Source of the DNA: Cheilinus undulatus
Taxonomy: Eukaryota; Chordata; Actinopteri; Labriformes; Labridae
NCBI RefSeq assembly: GCF_018320785.1
Contig: NC_054866.1
Location: 35,131,000-35,194,999 of the forward strand
DNA length: 64,000 bases
Reading direction: 5' to 3'
Part shown: positions 1 to 11,400 of the stretch, piece after piece
Position numbering within the stretch: the stretch's first letter is position 1
Layout of the letters: each line of letters starts with the position of its first letter
Made by a program: the position numbers and the translations under genes
The notes under the pieces: model-generated
What the model was told of the DNA's origin: nothing
What the model saw: the letters and a program-made list of their open reading frames with translations, nothing else
Databases searched by the model: none

Positions 1-3000
1 ATTTCCACGGGATCCAGAGAGGTAAGGCACCATAACCTTGAATTCATCTACAAGTAAACTAACAGACGTTTACATTCGATAGAATTATGATCACGGGTAA
101 CCAAAAACACAAGTTGTAAGTTTATCACTCGTCTTATAATTATATGAATATATTAGAAATCACATAGTTACCCCCCTCCTCAAAGTGACCTGATTTCAGT
201 TTGTATTTAAATGCCGTTTGTAACCTTGACAGGTTAACTTTGTGCCTCAAAGCATGGAAACTGCCTCTATGTTGAATAAATTTGAATTAATTACTTGAAT
301 GCAGTATTTTGACCCATGTAGCTGCAGCAATGTAACATTTAGTCAGTTTTGAATGCATGTTTGGAATGCAAGTTTGTTCATTTTCTGTAACTTGTGAGTA
401 ATGTTGGCACGTTTTTGATGCATAGCTCCATTTCTGATCATGTTTTGATTAGGAGTGCATGATATTGGAATTTTGCCAATGTGCCGATTTTAACTAATTA
501 ATTTTAGCTAATATTGATATAGATATGAAATTTCAATGTAATTCAGACCCAATAAGTCATTACATAAAACACTTTAAAGTGTGAGGAATGATGATGAATA
601 AAGAAAAAGAATTAAGCTGATGTAGGTCTGTTGGTCCAGCCTAAACCTCCACTAATTTTTCTGTATGGTCAGTTTGAATAGCTGATATATAGGAAGATTT
701 TTGTAGTGATATAGGTTGTAAATATCACCTGATTTTTTTTATCCCTAGATACAGATATCATGCCAATAATACTGTGCAACCCTTGTTTTAATAAGAAATA
801 ATCCATGCTATTGTAATGACTGATAACAATCCAAAAGACCCAACGTAGCAACTACCTCAGTTAAGTGAAGCACATTTAAGGGGGAGGGATGAACCTATTA
901 AAAGTTTTAGACTCAAGTATACTGTTGGATAAATGCACTGGCAAAGTCATCTTCTTTGTACACTTTAGACTAGAGGTGGGAGAAAAAATCAATTCTAAGA
1001 TGCATCGTGATGTAGAGGTGAAAGATGCTGAATGGATTTATAAATGTCCAATAATCGAAAGCAATCAGTTATCTTATGGCTGGACAATTAGTCAAAATTT
1101 AGATTAAATCCCAATATCTGTTTGGTAATTTTCAAATTACAAGGAGCAATATTTCTTTAACCTAAAATATTTAAAAATTCCAGTTTCCTACATTGTTTGA
1201 AGCAAAAAATTATACTCTACACGTTATGCAAAGTGCCATTTTTTTAGAACAGTTTTTAAAAAAATCCTACTTTCAATATGTTTGTATATGCTATCTTTAT
1301 TAAAATGAGAATGACATTAAATGAATACACAAGACGAGGAGCTTCAAAACAATTGCATATTAAATCACAATCCCAGTGTTGAAAGAAAATCATATTGGAT
1401 TCATTTATCAAATCGATCAGCCCTACTTATGATTGAAAAAAAATGGGTCATAGGTTCTGATCTGTCATTTAGCAGGTGGTGGTTCATGACACTAGACCAG
1501 TCAAAACTTTTTTTTTAGTCATCCCATACAGCTTATCTTTTTTTTTATTTTGTTGCAGTGTTTAATGAATCAGGTATTGATGTTCTTTGATTGTGACAAC
1601 ATAACTTACTAATTGTTATTTTCATAAAGTGAGCTATTGTAAAAGCTGTTTCTCCCTAGTTTCAAAACTTTTAGAAAGAACAGGTAGTACAATGTTATTC
1701 ACAACTAAAAGTTTTAGTATATGTTATGACACCTTTGGTCAAGGAATATATTTTCTTTCAATTTCTGTTTTTGTTTCAGATGTCGGATCTGGGTAGAGAA
1801 CTGCCGCAGGGCAGACCTAGAGGCCAAAACAGCAGACCAGTTGAACAAGCACTACAGATTATGTGCTAAACACTTTGACCCCGCTATGGTGTGCAAAACT
1901 GTAAGTATCCCACACCTTTGTCACCAATAGTCTTGCAATAAGTTCCCAGTGATTTAAAAAAAAAAAGTCTTCCATAGATGCTCATTGAAATCAATCTCTT
2001 CTCAGAGTCCCTATAGGACTGTGTTAAAAGATACAGCAATTCCAACTATATTTGATCTGACCAGCCACCTCAGAAACCCTCACACCAGACATCGTAAACG
2101 GATTAAAGAACTTGTAAGGAACTGTCTTCGTTGTCTTGAATACACCTCATAAGCGTAATAGTCCGGCTACATACTGTCTGATTTTTGTTCATTTACATGT
2201 GATTTCAATTTCAGACTGAAGAAGATATAAGGAGGATTAAAGAAAGAAGATGTAAGTTAATATAGGGAATTAGTTTGTGCTTGTAAATGTAAAATAATTA
2301 AGTGCTTTTCAGTATTGCATGTGACATGATCATTGTATGTCCTTTGTCTATCTCTTTCTCAGTGGCATCATCTATTGAACAGCTTGCTTCTAAAAAAGAC
2401 ATAGCTGCTGAGGATGGTGCAGGGACAAACGAGGATGAACCTCAGCTGTCCACAGAGGAAAAGGAGTTCCGTGAATACCTGAGGTCCTTGTTTGAGGTTG
2501 TAGTCATGCTGGGAAAGCAGAGTATCCCTTTAGCGGTGGACAAAGCTTCTGCAGCTGGACGTGTGTCCAACAACTTCCAGGCCCTCTTGGATTACCGCAT
2601 GAATGCTGGAGATGAAGCTTTGAGAAAGCGGTTTGAGGGGACGGCTGTGAACACAGAATACCTTTCGGCAACACAGCAAAGCCAGCTCCTGGACGTCTGT
2701 GAGAATACAGTGAGGGAGGAGATGCTGATGGAGGTGCGAGAGAGTCGCTTCTTCTCCCTGGTGACGGGTGATCTTGTTGAATTTTCTCATGAGAGGTACC
2801 TTCCTTTATTTTTGCGCTTTGTGAATCAGCAGAACGTACTTCGAGAGGAGTTTTTGGATTTCCTAGCCTTCGATGGCGATGAAGCTTTTCTGGTCGAGAA
2901 ACTGGAGAGCCAGCTGACTGACCGTTGGGGGCTTAGCATGGAGGACTGCCGTGGTCAGGCCCATAAGGCAACTGGTACATCCACTATCAAAATGAAAGCT

Positions 3001-4266
3001 GTTGCAGTGCTACTGATGGAGAAGTATCCTCTGGCAGTGCACATGCCCTGCTCTCATATGGCTCTGAACATCCATCTTGCAAACAACCTGCCTTTTCCCA
3101 ATGTCCAGATCATCATGGAGACTCTAAGGAGGATTGGTACTTTCTTTAGCGTCCCTTTTACCCAGGATGAGCTACAAAAAGCCATCTCTACTCACTACCA
3201 GAAAAACGAAGAGAAGGCAGTGGCACTTAAACAAGCGTGTGTCTCAGGATGGACCGAGCAGCACAGCGTCTTTGACGTCCTCTTGGATACGTTGCCACCC
3301 CTGCTTCTGTGCGTGGACACCATTCGGAAAAACGATGAAGGAAAGTTTAGTAGTACCACCACTGCAGATGCCTATTTAATCTCAGAAACTCTTGCTGACT
3401 TTGAGATCATTGTCACAATTGTTATTCTCAAAAATGTCCTCACATTCACCAGAGCCTTTGGGAGAAATCTCCAAGGTGAGACACTTGATGTATTCTTTGC
3501 TGCTAACAGTCTGACTGCAGTGCTGCATTCTCTGAACGAGGTCAATGATAACATTGATGTGTACCATGAGTTCTGGTTTGAGGAGGCTGTGAGCATTGCG
3601 AATGTGATGGAGATTCCTGTGACCGTGCCAAGGCTGTTTCTTCGAAAGCAGCGTGCAGCTGATGTGGGTGAAATCCAAGCAGAGGCGTATTTCAAAGAGT
3701 ATGTGACAGTCCCCGTCATCCACGGCATCATGCAGGAGGTGGAGGACATGTTCTCTGACACCAACCTCAAAGCTCTCAAGTGCCTCTCCCTGGTCCCTGC
3801 AGTCATGGGCCAAATGAAGTTCAACACCACCGAAGAGAACTACGCAGATGTCTACCGCAATGACCTTCCCAACCCTGACACGCTGCCCGCAGAGCTTCAC
3901 TGCTGGAGAATCAAGTGGAAGCACAGGGGCAAAGAGGTGCGCCTGCCCACCACTATCCATGAGACACTTCAGCTGCCAGACGTCAAGTTTTTCCCCAACG
4001 TGAACTCCTTCCTCAAAGTGCTGTCCACTCTGCCTGTGCTGAAATTAGAGGACAACAAGAGCAACACAGCCAGCCAGCGGCTGCAGACTTATCTCAGCAG
4101 CAAGCCCCAAAAGCAGTGGAACAAAAGCCTTGCAATGCTAAACATTAACACTCACGTCAAACACGACCTGGATGTCATGGTGGACAAATACTGCAGACTG
4201 TATCCAGAGGATGATCCTGAAGCAGAGAGTGAAGAAGTGGCTGAGGAAGATGTGGAGATGAAATGA
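1..4266 (+). CDS. thap12: THAP domain-containing protein 12 (PRKRIR/DAP4), 5'-partial
   Basis: Coding exons in phase: 1-21 (partial), 1780-1900, 2006-2113, 2215-2251, 2363-4266, stop TGA 4264-4266. The window opens in exon 1 (FPRDPE); the split codon joins to exon 2, which carries the second half of a THAP zinc finger (WVENCRRADLE, then RLCAKHF with the zinc-binding Cys and His). Exon 3 gives SPYRTVLKDTAIPTIFDLTS, typical of THAP12. The last exon encodes the large hAT-transposase-derived body, ending with the hAT dimerisation-like stretch (NPDTLPAELHCWRIKWKHRG) and an acidic tail. About 729 residues lie in the window; roughly 23 at the N terminus, with the first zinc-binding cysteines, are outside. 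Human THAP12 is about 760 residues. The family is a domesticated transposase, described in mammals as a regulator of the PKR inhibitor P58IPK; that role is not shown here. An ATG at 2302 lies in the intron before exon 5 and is not the start. Confidence 0.95.
451..784. mobile_element. Possible non-autonomous DNA element in thap12 intron 1
   Basis: The left end (AGGAGTGCATGATATTGG) and the reverse complement of the right end (AGGGTTGCACAGTATTATTGG, trimmed here) share an inverted AGGRNTGCA..ATTGG pattern typical of short fish hAT-like elements. Similar ends occur near 17521 and 49040. No clean target duplication is visible. The rest of the intron (22-1779) is AT-rich with no exon seen. Confidence 0.35.
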
Positions 4267-4651
4267 TACGACAGGGACACTGAGCACATACTGCCAGCCA
4301 GTATAAGTTATTTTGAGCCTTGGCATTTTGCACCAAAACATAAGGACCAACAGTTTAAAAACACCTGTAATGAGTTCATCGAAGCTGATTTTATCCTGCC
4401 TGTAAAGTTTAGAGAGACAAAAAAAATAACCCTTGTTCTTAGTGTACGCTGGGAAAGTAGTATTGTAAATAAGTAGGCATGTTTGGAAGAAAGAGAAGTT
4501 GAATGAATATCATCATGGATGTAGTGCCACCAAAACATCCTCTTACTGAGATGATACCAAGGGCTCATTGTGTAAATAATCAAAGTTCAGAGCTGTCACT
4601 TTGTTTTCTTGTTAGTTTGAACTGCTATGTAAGAATTGTTTAATATTACAG

Positions 4652-4657
4652 AATAAA
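4652..4657 (+). promoter_or_regulatory. Probable thap12 polyadenylation signal
   Basis: AATAAA lies 386 bases after the thap12 stop codon, in AT-rich sequence without an open frame. It is the first canonical signal downstream, so the 3' UTR probably ends near 4675. Inference only. Confidence 0.5.
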
Positions 4658-5449
4658 ATGTAGCCTAATTTTATTTAGTCATTTATTTGAGATATGCTTT
4701 ACATAAAAGCAGGGCCGGTTCTGGGCATAGGCAATATTGGCTGCTGAGGGGGGCACCAACATGAGCCCTGATTGTTTTGAATGAAGCAACAGTAACAGCT
4801 GTGCTCCTGTGGTTCTCTCCTACTGGGCCCTTCAGCCCAGCATCAGTTCAAGGCTCTCTCTCTCTCACAATCCCCACCCCACCCTGTGACATAAAGAGCA
4901 GAGCGGGGTGTCGTAGGGATCATATATCCTGATAGAAAAGCAACTTGGTGTAACCCGATTGCTTCAGAACAGCAATGAGTAATTTGGAGAATGTTCCATT
5001 AATGACAGTATGTTCCTGTTTTTACCCTGGCATCTGTCATTGCTTATAAATGCAGCGTGACTTCCATGATCCTGTGTATTCATACAAACACACCTCTGCC
5101 ATCACACGATAACAGGAGAAAACAGAGATAAAGAGATGAAGAACTGATGATACTATGAGGCAGAGGTTGCAGACATTAATGATAAAATTGTTGCCCTTCT
5201 AAAAATGTGTCAGAAAATATTTTTGTAAGAGGTAACCTAATAACACTGATTTAAAAAAAAAATACCTGTAACTTTTTCTGAAACTCATATCATTAGCCGA
5301 TGTTTGATAGCAGATGTGCATTAACAGTGCTCCAATGTAGGTTAGTTTTTTGGATGTAAATAAGGGGCCTACAGAGGATTGTTGTCCTATATCTCAACCC
5401 TTAAAAATCCACTTTATGTCTCCACATTCCAGCATGTTGTAGGCTAATG

Positions 5450-6330
5450 CAGTGGTTCTCAACTTGGGGGTCAGGACCCTCTTCAGGGGTGCCGCATGCA
5501 TCCCAACAAACAATATTTTCAAATGATTTCAAATTATACAGTGCTTAACAAATTTATTAGACCACCCTAACCCTAATCAAAGTAAGGTTTATGCCACAGC
5601 TGCCCTAAATTAACAGCATTGGTAATTACTAAAATCATTTTTTATGTTTCTGCAATGGTTAATACGCCGATATGTAGAAACTCTTTAACTGCAATGATAT
5701 TTTTATACTAAAATATAATTATTATTGTTATCCATGAATTTTCAAATTTACTGATTTACAAAAAACTAAAAAAATAGTGAAGCACATTAATACTTCTTGA
5801 TTAATATGTCAAATTATAGTTAATTACTTGCATTCCTGAAGAGAAAAATGAGTTTTAGTGGTTGAATGTTATGCTTGATTCATTTCTGACTTCTCAGAGA
5901 AGCCCAGTGTGCAGGCTCAAATTTGGGTGAATTCAGTTTGAAATCCCTCATTCCTGTTCAAAATTATAAAACGTGGAGAGCTCACTGAAAATGAAAGAGT
6001 CTGCATTAAAGCACTTCATGATACTGGATGGTCTCTTTGACAAATATGACAAGTGGTCTAATAAATTTGTTAAGCACTGTATATTTAACCAATTTTTATA
6101 AAAATATGTGCATAAAATTAGTTAAATGTAAAATTGAAGCTGGTCAGTTGGTGAGATTTATGATGAAATCAAAGTAGTATTTTAAAAAAAATCCTTAAAA
6201 TGTACTTGACTACTCTTGAATTTGCACAACTGTGTTCAACTATTATTTAACCACTCTCAGGCACAGTGGTCTCCAGTGTCCCGGTCTCTGGTACCTTTAT
6301 TTTGGGGGCTGAAAAGTTTGAGAACCCCAG
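5450..6330. mobile_element. hAT-type non-autonomous element A, interrupted by a Tc1 derivative
   Basis: The left end is CAGTGGTTCTCAACTTGGGG; the right end in reverse complement is CTGGGGTTCTCAAACTTTTC. The 8 bases before the left end (5442-5449) are GGCTAATG, matching exactly the 8 bases after the neighbouring element B (6646-6653). The 8 bases after element A (6331-6338) are GGCTATTG, one mismatch away. hAT elements make 8-bp target duplications. There is no coding capacity. A Tc1 deletion derivative sits at 5539-6079. Confidence 0.7.
5539..6079 (+). mobile_element. Tc1/mariner deletion derivative (MITE-like)
   Basis: It starts CAGTGCTTAACAAATTTATT and ends with the inverted copy, flanked by TA on both sides (5537-5538 and 6080-6081). 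The first roughly 500 bases match the left part of the longer Tc1 copy at 25173-26666, up to the codons for the transposase N terminus (near 5990-6035). The sequence then jumps to the right terminal repeat, so about 950 bases of transposase are deleted. It inserted into hAT element A. Confidence 0.85.
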
Positions 6331-6338
6331 GGCTATTG

Positions 6339-6645
6339 CAGGGGTTCCCAAACTTTTCACCCCAAAATAACGACATCAGAGCTTGGGGACCCCCACCTTC
6401 CCTTGAGGGGGATAAAGTGCATGATGTTGAACAAAGCATCATGTATAGAACTTGCATTTTAGGTTGTTTTTATAACGTTTCAAACACAAAAATCACTTGA
6501 TAACTAGAATTTATTTTAAATTGAACAGTATTTTTTACAATGATATATAAAATGTATGTTTTTAAGTGATATGAAATTTCTCTTTCTTTTGGAAAGCATC
6601 CTGCGACCGCCCTGGGGGTCCCAACACCCACTTTGGGAACCACTG
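6339..6645. mobile_element. hAT-type non-autonomous element B
   Basis: It begins CAGGGGTTCCCAAACTTTTC and ends, in reverse complement, CAGTGGTTCCCAAAGTGGGT. It abuts element A with only an 8-base spacer (GGCTATTG) and is followed by GGCTAATG (6646-6653). About 307 bases, non-coding. Confidence 0.65.
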
Positions 6646-7215
6646 GGCTAATGAACTAGATCCAACAGTATGTTGAAATACTACATCAATGACTTGCGAC
6701 AGTGGATTACTATGGGCAATAAAGTAAAACTGAGTTTTATTGTAGAGAAACAAACTACAAAAAGTGTCAGTCAGTATAGGCTAAACAGTGTGACATAATA
6801 CAGCATAAACTGACTTTAAATTAGTTTTGTCAATGCCTGTGAATAATATGGATAGAAGGAAATAATAATAATATATTACACTAAACGAATGGTAAAAATT
6901 TCACTGACTGTAAAGGAAATTCTGAGGTACACATCAGATTTTCGGTGCCTGATTTTAGCTCTTACAAAAAAAATAGACCCCCTAGTGAGGTCTAAATAGG
7001 CCCATTCATATCCACAGGCCTTTCTAGTTATCTCAAACCTTAATATAATATTTCTGTTGAAATCTGGTTTGCATTTCACAGTGCATCATGCGAAAAATGT
7101 TTGTTATTAGAGGCAATACAATCAAAATGAAAAATGACATGCACATAGTGAGTTAACTTTAACTTTCTCTGAGGGGGTGATATTGTGGGTGGCACCAAAA
7201 TGGCTAGAGTCAGCC

Positions 7216-8449
7216 CTGCACAAATGAGGTACTCCACACAAATCAGCAACTCGGAACAACTTATTTAGAATGATCTTTTCTTGATTCTGAGCTTTTAATT
7301 CAAACCACATGACCAAGGCCAGTTTCTCTGCAATCACTGGCCTACTGTTCAATAATTCCCTTCCACTGTCTGTGAGGCTGGAGGAGCACAAGAGGGAGCA
7401 GTTACACCAACATCAGCTCATTGCCTGAGCTCTTGCTCAATGGGAAGCCATCTTTTGGTATAAACTCAAAATGTTTGGGGGAGTTAAAAGGTTACAGTAC
7501 AGATACTTTGTGACACTTACGATAGAAACACCTACGACAAAAAAAATCTGGAGTGTAGAAGCAGGACATTAGCAATCTGGTGAGGATGATGGGGCGCTAG
7601 CTTGGTAAAAAGAGGGCAAACTCTGGGAGTAGCATGTTTTTGGCCTAAAGGTTTTCTTTCTTATGGGCCATGGAATATTCATAAACAACTTATGTTAAAA
7701 ACTTGCATAAAGTATTTTCAGCTTTGGGAAACCCCTTCTTTATTATTGAAAATGGAGGAATTATGTTGCAAATTTTTAAAATTAAGTTGTGTTCACGCGT
7801 TTTAGCGTTAGTATTCATCACCTTACAATAAAAATAAAACTGATACGGTGTGCTAGATCTTAAGGATAGATTTTTGCAGTAGCTTGTGTTTATTTTTCCC
7901 AGCCTCACTCGGCCATTTTCTGCAAATGCAACAACAAAAAGCAGCACATCCATTGTTTGAAGGTGGCATGCTCTGACATGGCAGCTCGTGGGTTAAACGT
8001 GTCTCCTCCCTCTCTGCTGGCCAGACTGTGACGAGCTCAGGTGATAGTTCACCGTGCATACTCACGGTGCAGACCCCGGGCATCACACAAATGTGGGTGG
8101 GGTCGCTTTGATGCGCAAACCAGACGCCAATGTGCACTCCACGGTAACCCCCCCCCCCCCCTTAAAGTCCATTTCAAACTTCCCCCAAGAACAAACAGCC
8201 TGCAGGAGGAGGGAGACAGCAGAGGGAGGCGTGGGGGCTCCACTTTTCCTTAGTGCGAGTGAGAGATACTCAGCAGAGAATTACATAAAGCTTAAGGAAA
8301 CCCTGACTGGACAAAAAGTGTGGGTACGGGGTGAGGGAGCGAGCACTTGCAGGTCTACGAGTCGTGAGTAGGACCTTCTTTGACACGTATATCCTCCGAT
8401 TTCTTGTGTGCATCTTCTTCCTGTCATCCTCCTAGTATTCATTCTCATC
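7216..8449. other. Intergenic region and map6 5' flank
   Basis: No gene is recognised. From about 7980 the sequence becomes richer in G+C and CpG toward the map6 start, as expected for a promoter and 5' UTR. A 14-base poly-C run lies at 8148-8161. Overlapping short frames on both strands here are by-products of the higher GC content. The transcription start cannot be placed. Confidence 0.5.
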
Positions 8450-11400
8450 ATGGCATGGCCGTGCATCACGCGTGCATGCTGCATCAACCGCTTCTGGACC
8501 GAGCTGGACAAAGCGGACATAGCTGTGCCTTTGGTTTTCACCAAATACTCGGATGTGGCCGATGTGCAGCATCTTCCCCATCACCCACAGCCGAGGCAGA
8601 AGAGGGCCGGCGCCATTGCCATAGAAACCGAGCCCCATCCTGGCGGTGGCGAGCAGCAGGAGGCAGGGAAGGCACCGCCCGCGACGGGTGCCGCAGCGGG
8701 CAAAGATGGCTCTACTGCGTCCGTCATGCGCCAAGACTTCAAGGCGTGGAGAGTGCGCCCCGAGCCCAGCTGCAAACCCAGGAACGAGTACCAGCGTTCA
8801 GCGGCGCCGTTCAATAACGAAACGCAATATCAGAAGGACTACAAGCCCTGGCCTATACCGAAGAAGCACGACCACCCCTGGATCCCCAAACCTAGCCCCA
8901 CCGCCACCTCCTCTGGGGTCCCAGAGCGGAGCAGTAAGATGGAGCACACCGAGGCCGAGAGCGGAGTGGAGAAGAGCGAGATAGAGGAGAAAATTCAAGA
9001 GAAGGAAGCAAAGGAGGTGCCGAAGAAGAGCGTGGAGAGAGAAAGGTCAGCAGAGAGGCAAAGTGGAGAGAAGACGGAGGGACAAGTTTCTGCAGATGCA
9101 ATACGCGCCGAGCAGAGGAAAGGTAGAGCAGCTGCAGACGCGTTAAACAGGCAGATCAAAGAGGTGATGTCAACTTCCAGCAGCTACAGGTAAGAGTTTA
9201 TGGGAGTGACTCGACGAAACTATCAGAAAAAGCTTTACTGTGACTTTACAGCTTGTTCCAGGGTGCTGCAGTCAGGAGCTCCTGTTACAAAACAACCATA
9301 CAACTTTGCATTTGCCATACTAGCCTACTATGTCCACTGATAAATCATTTAGGCATTTTCAAGGGGGATTTGGTATTGCATGTTCTCTTGTTACAATCTC
9401 CACTGATTTCTAAAGCAAACTGATCCAGCCACTGTTAAAGGTTGCACTATTGATTTTTTTCCGCTTTATCCTCCCTAAGAGTACTATCAAATCAATGCTG
9501 CAGCCCATCAATGAGCCAGTAAAAGGGCCTGAATGTAATCATGTGTCTTAACATGGTTTTTCTGCACAGGCTTTCTCCAAATTAAACTGGAGATGCATAA
9601 TAAATGCACACTAACTAGATTCACTAGCTTCAGTCTGCCCTACTGAAATATTCAGGTTAACATAAACTGTACTAGTGACCTATATTATTATAAAAGCATA
9701 AACTAAATGAACTCACCCAACCACAATCGCAGACCAATAGTATTCATTTTAAGCAATAAAATAAGATTAAATATTATTTCACAGTCCAATAAGTGCCATA
9801 TCAAAAGTAGTGCAGAGGAGAAATAAAGATGTGAACTACTTGAACAATAATGAAAAGGTGCATTTTTATGCCCTCTCATTAGTTATTTTACTATTAGGGA
9901 TGTACAGTGCTGGATTTTTTGTTGATCTCCATTCACCTTCATTTACAATTAATTTCAGCTGAATATTAAAGGTGCAGTGTTTGATATTTAGCCTGGTTGC
10001 ATTTAGCAGAACACACTGTTAAAATATGGTAATAATTTTAAATAGGTCTTTCTAAATTAGTGTTGAATCACCCAAATAAATTACAAGGCTCCCCTCCTTG
10101 GACACCACCTCTGTTACTGATATTCCCAGTTTTACACACTGCACCTTTAATAACATATAAATGTGTTTCAGACCTACTGGATACTTTTGTGATACAGAAT
10201 AATGAATTGATTGAATTAGTTAAATTTGACGTTAGTTTTCTCATTACAACAAAAACAGTAATACAAGTCCTCTAAATGCAGTTGTTCTCAGGTGGTGGGT
10301 TGGGACCCAAAAGTGGGTCAAAGAGCTGTTTTTAGTGGGCCACAAATGTGTGCCTGAAAGAAAATCTGGTAAAAGTCTATGATGTATGGAATCACCAAGC
10401 AGATATGCATCCATTTAATTTCTTTTCAAAAATTTAGCTGTGATGATGAATACATTTTTGTTGTTTTCCCAAGATCTTGACTTATTCATATTATCTTGGG
10501 ATAACAGAGCTGATTTTCCTATGATTATATGTGAACTTCTCTAATTCTCTTTAAAACAACCAAAAGGTACATGTTAGCCAGTGGTGGATTTAGCAATTTT
10601 GCAGTCCTAGGCTTTCACAGAGATGGGGCCCTCCACATCCATTTCTCTGCCCCTTTTAAATTTACATATGTTAAAGAAAGTCCTACTTGTAATTTGATGT
10701 GAAAACAAATGATTTTTTTAGCAATGCATTTTGAACAGAAATGTCAAGGCAGATTGAAACACTGTCCATTTGGAGACTCTATATGGACAGCTGGTAACAA
10801 AATTACATCTGAGCTACGTAATACTAAATTTGCATGCCTATTACCACAACTTTACAATGTAGTCAAAGAAAAAAAAGGCTCCATTGTGGGTTTTTTTCTT
10901 AGTTTTTGGTCATGTTTTTTTTTCAACCAAAACCTGTCAAAAAGTGGCCAAATATATTTTATATGTTTATATATCTGTACAATATCTACTATAAAGTATT
11001 TGGTAAAATAACAGTTTCGCCAAATGACTTTCCTTTAGTGTTCTTTAAATGAAAAACTAAAAAAAGATAAAATTCACAGAAATATTTACATTTTATTATG
11101 TAAAGCTTTATGCCGCCATTCTATGACCAAGTTTACTTAAAATGTAGTGCTTTTATTGAGTATGTTAACCCTTTAAAATTGTAAACAGCCAGAATACAGG
11201 CCAGCAGGAAAAACGGTTGAGTTAGTTATGTGTTCAGGGTGGGCCTAGTAGTCCAGGGCCCTACGCATAGTCAACTTTGCTTAACGGTAAAGCCTGCCTC
11301 TTATGTTATCTCAGGAAATGGAGTAAAATAAAATCTATGCATGCATGTCCTCCCATGGCTTCTGTCATGTCGTGTTTATGAAACATGTTTGTTTATGTCC

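Larger units (their letters stand above)
4712..7215. mobile_element. Possible outer DNA transposon relic containing the hAT/Tc1 nest
   Basis: The left end reads AGGGCCGGTTCTGGGC, followed by a GGGGGGCACCA run. The right end in reverse complement reads AGGGCTGACTCTAGCC, followed by TTTTGGTGCCACC. This looks like a decayed inverted terminal repeat about 2.5 kb apart, with the younger hAT and Tc1 insertions (5450-6645) inside. No transposase frame was recognised and no target duplication is clear. Confidence 0.35.

Noticed and set aside
3372-3960. Long antisense frames inside thap12
   Set aside because: They are shadow frames of the conserved thap12 last exon; the + strand product matches the family along its length.
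8408-8449. In-frame upstream ATG for map6
   Set aside because: The conserved palmitoylated N terminus MAWPC starts at 8450; the 14 extra residues match nothing in the family.
8432-9101. Several antisense and alternative frames over map6 exon 1
   Set aside because: GC-rich exon with few stops; the only frame with recognisable motifs is the map6 frame.
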